Made by a program: the position numbers and the translations under genes
DNA from: Durusdinium trenchii
Lineage: Eukaryota > Sar > Dinophyceae > Suessiales > Symbiodiniaceae
Assembly (NCBI GenBank): GCA_963970005.1
Contig: CAXAMN010013780.1
Coordinates: forward strand, 539,442 to 603,441
Length of the DNA: 64,000 bases
Reading direction: 5' to 3'
Notes under the pieces: generated by a model
Database searches by the model: none
Told to the model about the DNA's origin: nothing
Seen by the model: the letters and a program-made list of their open reading frames with translations, nothing else
In this document: in pieces, positions 21,478 through 30,238 of the stretch
How positions within the stretch are numbered: position 1 is the stretch's first letter
Layout: the number at the start of each line of letters is the position of its first letter

Positions 21478-24400
21478 GACTGGGAAGAGCCTGATGCGGA
21501 TGTGGCTTATGAGCCAGCAGCCTACGTGAATAGGCATGTGAGAAGAGAACCAGCAGCAATAGCAATGACAACACAGGTCACTACAAAGGTGCCCCCATCT
21601 TATGATGGAAAGACTTCATGGTTTTCCTATGAGGATGCCATAGACGATTGGTGTGATATCACCGAGCTGGAAGATGAGAAAAGAGGACCAGCATTGAGAA
21701 ACAGATTAGAAGGAGAAGCAGCTGTATACAAGCGTGTTTTAGACAGAGATGCATTGAAGGCAAATGATCCACCAGGAGCCGGCGTAGAATATTTCAAACG
21801 AGTACTACGACCATATTTCGTGAAAGGATCAACCAATGTATTCCTGTATAGGTTCATGCAATTCGTGCGCTTCAATCGAGGATCAGCTGACATGATGAAA
21901 TGGATGACAAGATTCCAGATTTTACTCCAAAGGCTTATGAGCAGTTGGATGGACATGTTAGAACCAGTCACTCAAGCACATCCACAAGTCCTAGCACAGA
22001 TGCAGGCAGATGCAGCGTTGACTGGAGTAGCACCAACGGCAGAAAGGATTCAGGAAATCATGCAGACCATCAATGGCAATATGAGGACTTTTCATCAGAA
22101 CGAATTTCCTCTAGGAGAAAATCTCATTGCCTTACTCATGCTGTCACTTGCAGATTTGTCTCAGGACCAGCGAAACACTTTGACTTCTTTGATGACTCAT
22201 CGTGGCAGGGTCCTGCAGCAATACACTACAACAGAGTTGAGGACAGTGTTCATCGAGATGTTCTGCACGACAAAGACTTCAGTAGACAATCCTTTGATGC
22301 AGCCGACAGGTGCTGGAGGTAGAAGATCATTTCTCGTACTAGACGAAGGAGAACTCGATGGTACATTTGGCTATTGGGCCGAAGATGAAGAAGATGGAAC
22401 AGAAGGATTTTTAGATGCCCTGGACGATGTCTTTTGGGTATATGATGATCAAAACTTCTCGTGGTTCCAAAGGAGATTCCAAGGAAGAAGAGCCAGAAAA
22501 GGCAAAGGAAAAGGAAGAAGCAAAGGAAAAGGTAAAGGAAGATCAGGCCGCAGATTCTTCAGACCTCGTGGAAAAGGAAAAGGAAAGAGACGAGGTAAAG
22601 GCCATTTTGCTGATGAGCAACAGACAACTTTTCCAGATGAATACTTTGAAGAGAATCCTTATGAGGACACTTGGGAGTCAAACCAAGTAGCATATGATGC
22701 CATTCTTGCCGAAGATATGAATGACTATCTTCAAGGAGAATATGATGATGCCAATGACTTTTGGCAACAGCTTGAAGAAGCATGGTTTTCCCACAAAGGA
22801 AAAGGAAAAGGCAAGAGAAAAGGCAAGAAAGGAAAAGGAAAAGATAAAGGAGATGGCAAACAAGATGCAAACTATGCAAATCAACAACAGTCACGTTCTT
22901 TACCTGCACCTTCAAGAACTTCACAAGCATCAGGAGGTCAACAAGGTTTCTTTGCACATTGTGTGACAGCAGCAGCTGAAGTCCATGACAGTGAGGTGGA
23001 CTTGCTGTCAGGCATGATGACCTCATGTCAAGATGAAGCTGACTGCGCGGTCAACAATGGTGAGACGATCTTCAATGGCATGAGTGCCCCTGTGAGGTAC
23101 TCTTTGTCAAAGGAGATGCTCACAAAGGCTCCTGATGGCTTTGCGCTTATGAGCGCTGAGGAAGAAGTGAAGGAGATGCAGGCCATTTCATTTTTGACTG
23201 AGAATCGCTTCCCGCCGACTATTGCAATCCTGGACATTGGATGCACTAGAGCTATGGGATCAAGGCGAGCAGTCGACCATTTTTGCAACTATGTCGACAA
23301 TCACCCAGATTGTGGATTATGGTACTCTTTTGAGTCTACCAAGAGCAAGTTTTACTTTGCCAATTCCCAGAAGGCTACTTGCTCTCAGAAACTGGTGATT
23401 TACATGTATGATCGCGCATGGACGATCCACCATACAGAGTTCGACATAGTGGAAGAAGGAGAAGTCCCTTTGCTTATGAGCTTGCCACAGATGAGGAACT
23501 TAGGCTTTGAACTCAGGCTGACACCTCAACATGCTTATCTAACATCGGTGCCTCTTGGTATCAAATATTTGGAGTTGAAGGTTGCAGCCAGTACTCATCT
23601 TGTTTTGGACTTCCAAGATATTGCATGGTATCTGTCTGACGTGAATTTGCAGACTCGGCGCGAGAAGAGTTTTTACTCTCATTTCACTCACTATGAATAT
23701 GGTCATATTTCTGTTGACCTCAATAGTGATGAAGATGTAGCTGAACATGCATATCCTGTGGTTGACTACTGGGAAGTAGATGTTGACAAGAGAGAACTGA
23801 TACGTCACCACAAGGATTATAGAAAGATTCTTTTCCCAGCAACTAAGTCCTGTCCTGTAGACACTGACTTACTGGAAGACTTGCGACTAACAATCATCAA
23901 GAAGAAGAAAGGTGGAGAAGAGATCAAGAAGCAAGATGATTGGCGCAAGGCAAAATGGAAGGACCTACAAATTGGCTATGAATGGCGTGGTAGAACAATT
24001 TTTAAGTTCAAGCCAGATGCCAAAATTCCAGATCTAAAGATCAGGAAGGCTGGCATTGAGCACCGTGGCATTGGTGATCCCGATGCAGTGGTGCGCTCCT
24101 CCTCAGAGAAGGTTCCCATTGCAAAGGACAGGGAACCAGGCTTCTCATCAGAGAAGGAAGGTGCACCATCCAGTGCCGCGGAAAAGCCCGCGCCGCCAAA
24201 GTTTCGGTATACTTCCAAGGGTTTTGATCCATTTTGGAAAGGACACAAGTCGAAACCATCTGAGCCTCAGAATGATTTAAAGGGTGATGATCTTGAGGAG
24301 TATGCTCCCTCAGAACCACCTGAGAGGCCAGAAGGTGAACTTGTAGAAATTCCTAAAGCATCAAAAGGACCATCAAGTGATAAACATGAACCACTTGAAC

Positions 24401-27400
24401 CAGGTGATGGCGCTCTTGAGCCTAGGCGGATTTCGATCCCATTACCTGGTAGTGAAGTTGTTGCAATGACACCGGCATATAGGAAGATGTTACAGAGACT
24501 GGAGGACAAGGTAGAGCTTTATAAGCTTCATGTGAAGCACTACCATATGAGTCCTACTCAGTTTCGTAGACGTGTTTCTATGTTGAAGCTTCCTGACTCT
24601 GTTTTAGAGAAGTATGAATCAGTTGTCAGGAACTGCCGTGTTTGTAACACTTCAGTGGCACCTCCGCCACGAGCCAGAGTCTCCGGTATGAGAGCTTCAT
24701 GTTTTGGTGATGTTGTTTTTGCTGATCATTGTGAGGTTGAACTTCACAAGAACAAGTATATCATTCTACTTGTTCTTGATGGTGCCACAAATCTTCTCTG
24801 GGCTACGGCGCAGAAAGACCTCATAGATCAAACCACCATCCAAGCATTGAGGCAATGGTCTGATGAGAACAACTGTGTTCCAAAGGCCATCGTAGGAGAC
24901 GAAGCCTTTTTCACCGATGCTTTTGTTGAATACTACAGGTTCCATGGTATACAACAATGTCCTTGTGGGCCAAGAACTCCTTGGCCGAACCGAGCAGAGA
25001 CAGCTGTACGTTTGTTCAAACGTATGTGGCATGTTATGAAGGTAGATCTGGATGACCCACGTTTTCGCGGTGTTACGGTCAGAGAAGTGGTCAAGAAGGT
25101 AGTTTGGGCAAGAAATTGTCAGTTGACTATCAGTGGATATTCACCAATAGAGATAGCAACTGGAAGACGTCCACCAGATCTTTTTGACCTTGAGACCGCA
25201 AGCCCTGAGCAATTGTCAGCTAATGCCGCCGCACAAGATCGTACAAATTTGGAACTACAACGTGTGGCTTTGAGAGCTCATCAAGAAGCACGACAAGCTC
25301 AGGACCTTCGAGCAGATCTTGCGAGAAGGACTATGCCAAGTGACGGTCCTTATTTCCAAGGAGAGAAGGTTTTTGTTTGGACTCAGGATTCATCAAAGTT
25401 CAAGGATAAAGGACGTTGGGTTCGTGCCACAGTACTTGGACAAGAAGGAGCTATGGTCCAAGCCAATACTGGTAAGGCAGTGATACGTGTGAATCAGTCA
25501 AAGGTTAGACGTGATCACGATGAGTGGCATGATGTTTCCATTCCGGCATTAGACGATGAGAATCCGGAGAACTTGCGTGAAGATCACGAACTGTATGTTG
25601 ATGCCGAATTCGGAGAACAGTCCTTTTTCTTCTGTAATGATGATCATCCTGATGTTGTTGAGTTACTTCATGGAAACAGTGGATTATCTTGGTTCCTTTC
25701 AAAGAATGGTGTTAAAGTTGCATCTCCTATGGATTTCAAGGCAGGATACAACTTTTCCACTATGAAGGGTCAAGATGGTATTTGGCAGCAACTGGAGAGA
25801 TTGCAGCCCCACTGTATAGTGATCAACAACCCTTCTCCCAAACAGAACAGAGCTTCTATTTGGTTGCTATGTTGTAATGTGATTGAGTGGCAGTTGCGAA
25901 GGAAGAAACATGTGTTTGTGACTGTTCCCAAAGGAAACAAGTTTTGTTTGTTTTTGCAGAAGTTCATTTCATCTTTGAAGAATCCGGTCTTTACCTTTGA
26001 TGTGAATATGAATTGTTTTTGTTATTGTCCGAAGGGAATGAGTTACGTGACAGTCTTCCATTCCTATGCATCCTGCCAAGGATGGAAAGGTATTGGTGAC
26101 TGTTCATTTCAAGCTAAAACAGTGCAAGCCACTAGAAGCAACCAGTACTTTAAGGATCCTGACTGGAAGAAGTTTCCATTTTCATTTTTGGTTGAGATGA
26201 ATCGTTTTCTTCCTTATAGTGAGACTTCCGACAAGCGTCAGAGTTTCCTTATTGAAGATCTTCTGGAGAACTTTGACTCTGGAAGTTTGTGTGGAACAGC
26301 TCTTTTGTTAGAGAGAGAAGCTCATCAGTCAATTTTGCTGAATTCCGTAAGAACGGAAGAGACGACGGAAATTCCGGTTCCACTTCGACACATACTACCA
26401 CAAAGGTTCACTACTACTGAACTGATCAGAACCTTGAGGCAGGTAGATGCACTACCTCAGAGATCAGAGTTTGATGTGACAACATCCTCTGATTCTCGAA
26501 TTGTGTCATTGATTCCAGGCCTGAAGGAGATTAGACGAAGAACCTTGCCACAGATGTATTTTGAGAGATGTAAGGTCTATCGTGGTACTTTTGGTAGAGT
26601 GCATCCTCTTTTCAACTCTGAGGATGATGCAGTGTTGATTATGTGGAAGCCAGGAAAATACCATCAGGTTTTCTTTATGTTTGTGTCACAACTGTCTCCT
26701 CATCATGAACAGTTTTTGGTAGATCATTGGAGTATGATAGTTTACGAAGCAGAGACGACAGGCGCCGTGAAGCGCATTGTGACTCCTGATGAAGTAGCTC
26801 TAGAGGATCCAAAGGATCAACCTCCAGACTACGGACCACCGATGGATGATGATATGGCTTATGAGCCGATTTCCGTCTCGGGGGAACAGCAGTATTTTGA
26901 TCCAGATGATGAAGATATGTATCCGCCTGGTGATGGACCGGGTGGCAACCCTGATGATCACCAGGGTGGACAAACTCCGGGACCACCTCCGACAGGTTCC
27001 GTAGCTGGTCCGAATCAGTTCGGAAATCCCGATGTTCCTTTGGAGCAACTCGGATATCCATCAAGCGATCCGGAAGAGGCAATGCCGGAGATTACGAGTG
27101 AATCCCGTCCGCCAGATGATCCGGGTCAACCACCAATAGGGTTTCCGAGTGACACGGATCCCGTTCATCCGTTCGTTCCATCGCCAGATTCGAACACGCC
27201 GGAGCCAGAACCATATGTTCCGGAGAATCGTGAACGTCACAGTAAGCACATGCGGAAGCTTTCTGTGGACTCAACTGATGCTTTGCCAAAGGCGAAGGTG
27301 AAGTTTCAGATAAAACGTTCTAAGGTTCAGTTACCGGGACATGACGAACCTATTCCGGCACCTCCGAAGTCAGTGCCAAGAAGTTTCTTTCCTGGACATT

Positions 27401-30036
27401 CGGAGAATCCGACAGCATCAAGTTCGAATCAGCCACAAGCAGCCGACATTCCCGTGCCTACGAGCACAGTCGAAGACGATGACAATGAGACGATTGATAC
27501 GAATGAAACAGATTCCGAACCTATTTTTGATGAAGAAGATGTGAAAGGTTTTGAGAAGGATCCAGACAAGGATCTGGACGATGAGAAAAATCTTTTTGTT
27601 AGTTTTGACGATATGGATTTTTGTGTCCTAGGTCCGAACCAAGCTCCTCCGAGTTTTAACTCGTATGATCCGAAAGGTTTTTCACAGTTCTGCCAGTATC
27701 TTGCGAAGACAATGGCTAAGAAGACGCCAAAGGCAGAGAGTGTGATCACTCCGGAAGTGCTACGGAAGTATGCGAAGGAGATCAAGCAAGCTAAACTAGA
27801 GGAGTTTCGCAGCTTTTTAGACTTTACTGCGATGAAGTATCGAGACCGAAGAAAGCATAAGATCGATAACTATGTTACCGGTCGATGGGTCCTGACCATC
27901 AAGATTGACAAAGATGGTAACTTTAAGAAGTTTAAGGCCAGATGGGTCTGTCGAGGCTTCCAAGATGCCCAGAAATGGGACCTCCAAACGGACTCGCCAA
28001 CCGCGACCAGGTATGGTTTTCGCGTAGCATGTCAGCATGCAGCCTCTTCTTTCTGGGACCTGTTACACATCGATTTGAAAACTGCCTTTCTTCAGGGGGA
28101 ACTTTACGACCTCGAGCGACGCGTTATTCACGTTCAACTTCCGACCGACATCGGATTGCCTCCGTATCTTGTCGGACTGTGCACCCGTTCAGTGTACGGA
28201 TTGAGTGATGCGCCTCGTCGCTGGTGGAATCGACTCGACAAGTTTTTGCACTCACTCGGATTAGTTCCGACTCGAGCCGATCGGTGCACGTACGTTTGCT
28301 ACTCCGGATGTTTGAGGGTTCCTAAGGCTGTGAACTACTCATCAGAGGAGATGCCAGCCGAACCGGAACCGGTATCCTTCTACGTAGCAGGTGCGCCGCC
28401 AAACGAATTCCACGACACAGCGGAGGAAGTTCGTAGGTCTTTTCTCTGTGAAGAACGTCTGTTTTCGGTGTGTTACGGAAATAGGTCGGAGAAGACGGTG
28501 ACGCGTAGCCTGCTTAAGGCAGAGGATGGAAAATGGACTCCTGTGGTAGATCAGGAACTCCAGAACTTCCTTGACTCTGTAGAGCACAAGGCAGGTTGGC
28601 ATCAATATGCAAATGGCCATGCTCAAGTCGCTTATCGCGCTAAAGCTCTTCGTACTCCCGAACCTACGTATTCGCGTTCGCGTTTTTGTTTTCGGACTTC
28701 AATAGTTAAGCGTAAGGGTGTTTGGTGGCTTCTCGAGACAAACAAGGATATCAGAAACGAGAAGAATGCAGTGACGTTGGAGGAAGAAGCTGAAACGCTT
28801 GTCAGTCTTTTTCTTCCTGCAGAACATACGTATACTGTGACACAAACGCCTCAGCTTACACCGGAAGTTGTGGAAGAGTTGCTTGAGCATTTTATGGACC
28901 CTGTGCATGGCAGTAATCCTAAGAATAGGTCACCCATTGGTATGTGTTGTTTACATGTTGATGATCTTTTTGTGACAGGTAATGATATCTTTTTGAAACA
29001 GTTCAAGGATATTGTGAAGTCACAGTTTAAGATTGGACATGAGGACACTAATGACCTGATGTTTACTGGACAACGTGTTGCTTGGAAGATGCAAGAGAAG
29101 ACCAAGAAGAAGGAGTACATCTCAGTAGAACAATCCCTTTGTGTTCAGGAATTGACTGAGATTATCATTCCAAAAGGTTTGAAGGATGAGGAAAAGTGTG
29201 ACAAAGACATGCACACAGCCTTCAGATCACTTCTTGGCAGCATAAACTGGTTACAATCCAGAACACAATTCCAAGCATGCTACCAATTCTCGAGGTCAGC
29301 ATCAGCATCAGCAGGACCTACAATAGGTGATTGCAAGGCCCTGAACAAGCTGTGCAAACAAATCGTGACTGACCCTATGGAGTTACGTTTTTGGCCACTG
29401 GAAGGTAGTCCACGGTTAATTGCTATGCCAGATGCCGCATTCAGGAACAACAGTGACAAATCCTCTCAACGTGCGATGGTTATTTTTATGGGTGAGCAAA
29501 GGAAGGCAAAACAGAAGAACACTAAAGGCTCACTTATTTTCTTTGAATCTTCCAAGATCAAGAGAACAACCCTGTCCACAACTGTTGCAGAGTTGTATGC
29601 ATTCATGAAGTGTTATGGCACTTGCCAAATGCTTAGAGGCTTGATCAAGGACATTACAGGCTACTCTACTGACATTCACATGCGCACTGATGCTAACAAT
29701 CTTGTGACTACAGCTAGTACTACTCATGTTCCTGAGCAACAGGAGACTATTCATATGATCCAAATGCTTAGGAAGGAAGCATGCTCTGGTGCAATTGCTG
29801 ACTTGTCACATATACGCACTCAGTGGTGTCTCGCTGACTGTCTTACTAAGAAGTCTGCTAGTCCACAAGCTTTGATAGATGCAGTACGCAGCGGTTGTTT
29901 AAAGGAAGTTGATGCACATCCACCTTTTAGATCTCTTATTGAACACAAGGCATATTTGCGTGGATGGCTTCCTACAGTATGCACACATGTTGACTTTTCA
30001 CATGATGTGTTTTATCTTGGAGATTCTTTGCACTGA
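21478..30036 (+). CDS. Retroelement ORF1: gag-protease-integrase-MTase-like-RT-RNase H polyprotein
   Basis: The frame is open from the gap edge. The first ATG is at 21565; the frame upstream of it is also open. Residues are numbered from codon 21502. Gag (about 22-280) is of the copia UBN2 kind and is followed by Lys/Gly/Arg-rich tracts (about 327-370 and 432-453) in place of a CCHC knuckle. Protease: LDIGCTRAMGS with D578. Integrase: H1010/H1013/H1015 and C1045/C1048, then D1075, D1133 and E1166 (32 residues between the last two). Residues 1383-1500 are methyltransferase-like, followed by an acidic/proline linker (about 1750-2035). RT: KARWVCRGF, DLKTAFLQG (D2191), then HVDD (D2487/D2488) after an unusually long insertion. 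RNase H: D2644, E2697, D2730, D2779. It replicates the element through an RNA intermediate. No frameshift or stop was seen. Confidence 0.92.
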   Translation, partial: DWEEPDADVAYEPAAYVNRHVRREPAAIAMTTQVTTKVPPSYDGKTSWFSYEDAIDDWCDITELEDEKRGPALRNRLEGEAAVYKRVLDRDALKANDPPGAGVEYFKRVLRPYFVKGSTNVFLYRFMQFVRFNRGSADMMKWMTRFQILLQRLMSSWMDMLEPVTQAHPQVLAQMQADAALTGVAPTAERIQEIMQTINGNMRTFHQNEFPLGENLIALLMLSLADLSQDQRNTLTSLMTHRGRVLQQYTTTELRTVFIEMFCTTKTSVDNPLMQPTGAGGRRSFLVLDEGELDGTFGYWAEDEEDGTEGFLDALDDVFWVYDDQNFSWFQRRFQGRRARKGKGKGRSKGKGKGRSGRRFFRPRGKGKGKRRGKGHFADEQQTTFPDEYFEENPYEDTWESNQVAYDAILAEDMNDYLQGEYDDANDFWQQLEEAWFSHKGKGKGKRKGKKGKGKDKGDGKQDANYANQQQSRSLPAPSRTSQASGGQQGFFAHCVTAAAEVHDSEVDLLSGMMTSCQDEADCAVNNGETIFNGMSAPVRYSLSKEMLTKAPDGFALMSAEEEVKEMQAISFLTENRFPPTIAILDIGCTRAMGSRRAVDHFCNYVDNHPDCGLWYSFESTKSKFYFANSQKATCSQKLVIYMYDRAWTIHHTEFDIVEEGEVPLLMSLPQMRNLGFELRLTPQHAYLTSVPLGIKYLELKVAASTHLVLDFQDIAWYLSDVNLQTRREKSFYSHFTHYEYGHISVDLNSDEDVAEHAYPVVDYWEVDVDKRELIRHHKDYRKILFPATKSCPVDTDLLEDLRLTIIKKKKGGEEIKKQDDWRKAKWKDLQIGYEWRGRTIFKFKPDAKIPDLKIRKAGIEHRGIGDPDAVVRSSSEKVPIAKDREPGFSSEKEGAPSSAAEKPAPPKFRYTSKGFDPFWKGHKSKPSEPQNDLKGDDLEEYAPSEPPERPEGELVEIPKASKGPSSDKHEPLEPGDGALEPRRISIPLPGSEVVAMTPAYRKMLQRLEDKVELYKLHVKHYHMSPTQFRRRVSMLKLPDSVLEKYESVVRNCRVCNTSVAPPPRARVSGMRASCFGDVVFADHCEVELHKNKYIILLVLDGATNLLWATAQKDLIDQTTIQALRQWSDENNCVPKAIVGDEAFFTDAFVEYYRFHGIQQCPCGPRTPWPNRAETAVRLFKRMWHVMKVDLDDPRFRGVTVREVVKKVVWARNCQLTISGYSPIEIATGRRPPDLFDLETASPEQLSANAAAQDRTNLELQRVALRAHQEARQAQDLRADLARRTMPSDGPYFQGEKVFVWTQDSSKFKDKGRWVRATVLGQEGAMVQANTGKAVIRVNQSKVRRDHDEWHDVSIPALDDENPENLREDHELYVDAEFGEQSFFFCNDDHPDVVELLHGNSGLSWFLSKNGVKVASPMDFKAGYNFSTMKGQDGIWQQLERLQPHCIVINNPSPKQNRASIWLLCCNVIEWQLRRKKHVFVTVPKGNKFCLFLQKFISSLKNPVFTFDVNMNCFCYCPKGMSYVTVFHSYASCQGWKGIGDCSFQAKTVQATRSNQYFKDPDWKKFPFSFLVEMNRFLPYSETSDKRQSFLIEDLLENFDSGSLCGTALLLEREAHQSILLNSVRTEETTEIPVPLRHILPQRFTTTELIRTLRQVDALPQRSEFDVTTSSDSRIVSLIPGLKEIRRRTLPQMYFERCKVYRGTFGRVHPLFNSEDDAVLIMWKPGKYHQVFFMFVSQLSPHHEQFLVDHWSMIVYEAETTGAVKRIVTPDEVALEDPKDQPPDYGPPMDDDMAYEPISVSGEQQYFDPDDEDMYPPGDGPGGNPDDHQGGQTPGPPPTGSVAGPNQFGNPDVPLEQLGYPSSDPEEAMPEITSESRPPDDPGQPPIGFPSDTDPVHPFVPSPDSNTPEPEPYVPENRERHSKHMRKLSVDSTDALPKAKVKFQIKRSKVQLPGHDEPIPAPPKSVPRSFFPGHSENPTASSSNQPQAADIPVPTSTVEDDDNETIDTNETDSEPIFDEEDVKGFEKDPDKDLDDEKNLFVSFDDMDFCVLGPNQAPPSFNSYDPKGFSQFCQYLAKTMAKKTPKAESVITPEVLRKYAKEIKQAKLEEFRSFLDFTAMKYRDRRKHKIDNYVTGRWVLTIKIDKDGNFKKFKARWVCRGFQDAQKWDLQTDSPTATRYGFRVACQHAASSFWDLLHIDLKTAFLQGELYDLERRVIHVQLPTDIGLPPYLVGLCTRSVYGLSDAPRRWWNRLDKFLHSLGLVPTRADRCTYVCYSGCLRVPKAVNYSSEEMPAEPEPVSFYVAGAPPNEFHDTAEEVRRSFLCEERLFSVCYGNRSEKTVTRSLLKAEDGKWTPVVDQELQNFLDSVEHKAGWHQYANGHAQVAYRAKALRTPEPTYSRSRFCFRTSIVKRKGVWWLLETNKDIRNEKNAVTLEEEAETLVSLFLPAEHTYTVTQTPQLTPEVVEELLEHFMDPVHGSNPKNRSPIGMCCLHVDDLFVTGNDIFLKQFKDIVKSQFKIGHEDTNDLMFTGQRVAWKMQEKTKKKEYISVEQSLCVQELTEIIIPKGLKDEEKCDKDMHTAFRSLLGSINWLQSRTQFQACYQFSRSASASAGPTIGDCKALNKLCKQIVTDPMELRFWPLEGSPRLIAMPDAAFRNNSDKSSQRAMVIFMGEQRKAKQKNTKGSLIFFESSKIKRTTLSTTVAELYAFMKCYGTCQMLRGLIKDITGYSTDIHMRTDANNLVTTASTTHVPEQQETIHMIQMLRKEACSGAIADLSHIRTQWCLADCLTKKSASPQALIDAVRSGCLKEVDAHPPFRSLIEHKAYLRGWLPTVCTHVDFSHDVFYLGDSLH

Positions 30037-30238
30037 GAGTGAGAGGAGAGAATTCAATGCGTGTGTTTTTGTTTGAGAGAAATTTGAATTTCTTTCATGA
30101 ATTTGTGCCTGCGGCTCAAATTAGCTTGGCAAGATCAGCACTTTTCTTTCGAAGACTATTGCCTTGCATCGTTGACTACCTGTCATTTCTACAACTTAGG
30201 ACACTGGCCTCTGACCGGTGTACTTTGTATCAACAGAG
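30037..30238 (+). other. Spacer between retroelement ORF1 and ORF2
   Basis: 202 bases between TGA (30034-30036) and ATG (30239). All frames are short. It contains GAATTTGAATTTC at about 30082, an imperfect AT-rich palindrome. No dinoflagellate spliced-leader acceptor can be asserted, although pyrimidine-AG combinations exist. ORF2 is +1 relative to ORF1, so translation needs re-initiation, a spliced or trans-spliced subgenomic mRNA, or an IRES. Confidence 0.5.

Noticed and set aside
21059..21574. Open frames across the 400 Ns
   Set aside because: They are artefacts of unknown bases translated as X.
22559..23026. 155-codon minus-strand ORF in the gag region
   Set aside because: Shadow of ORF1; Leu/Phe-rich because it is antisense to Lys/Glu-rich codons.
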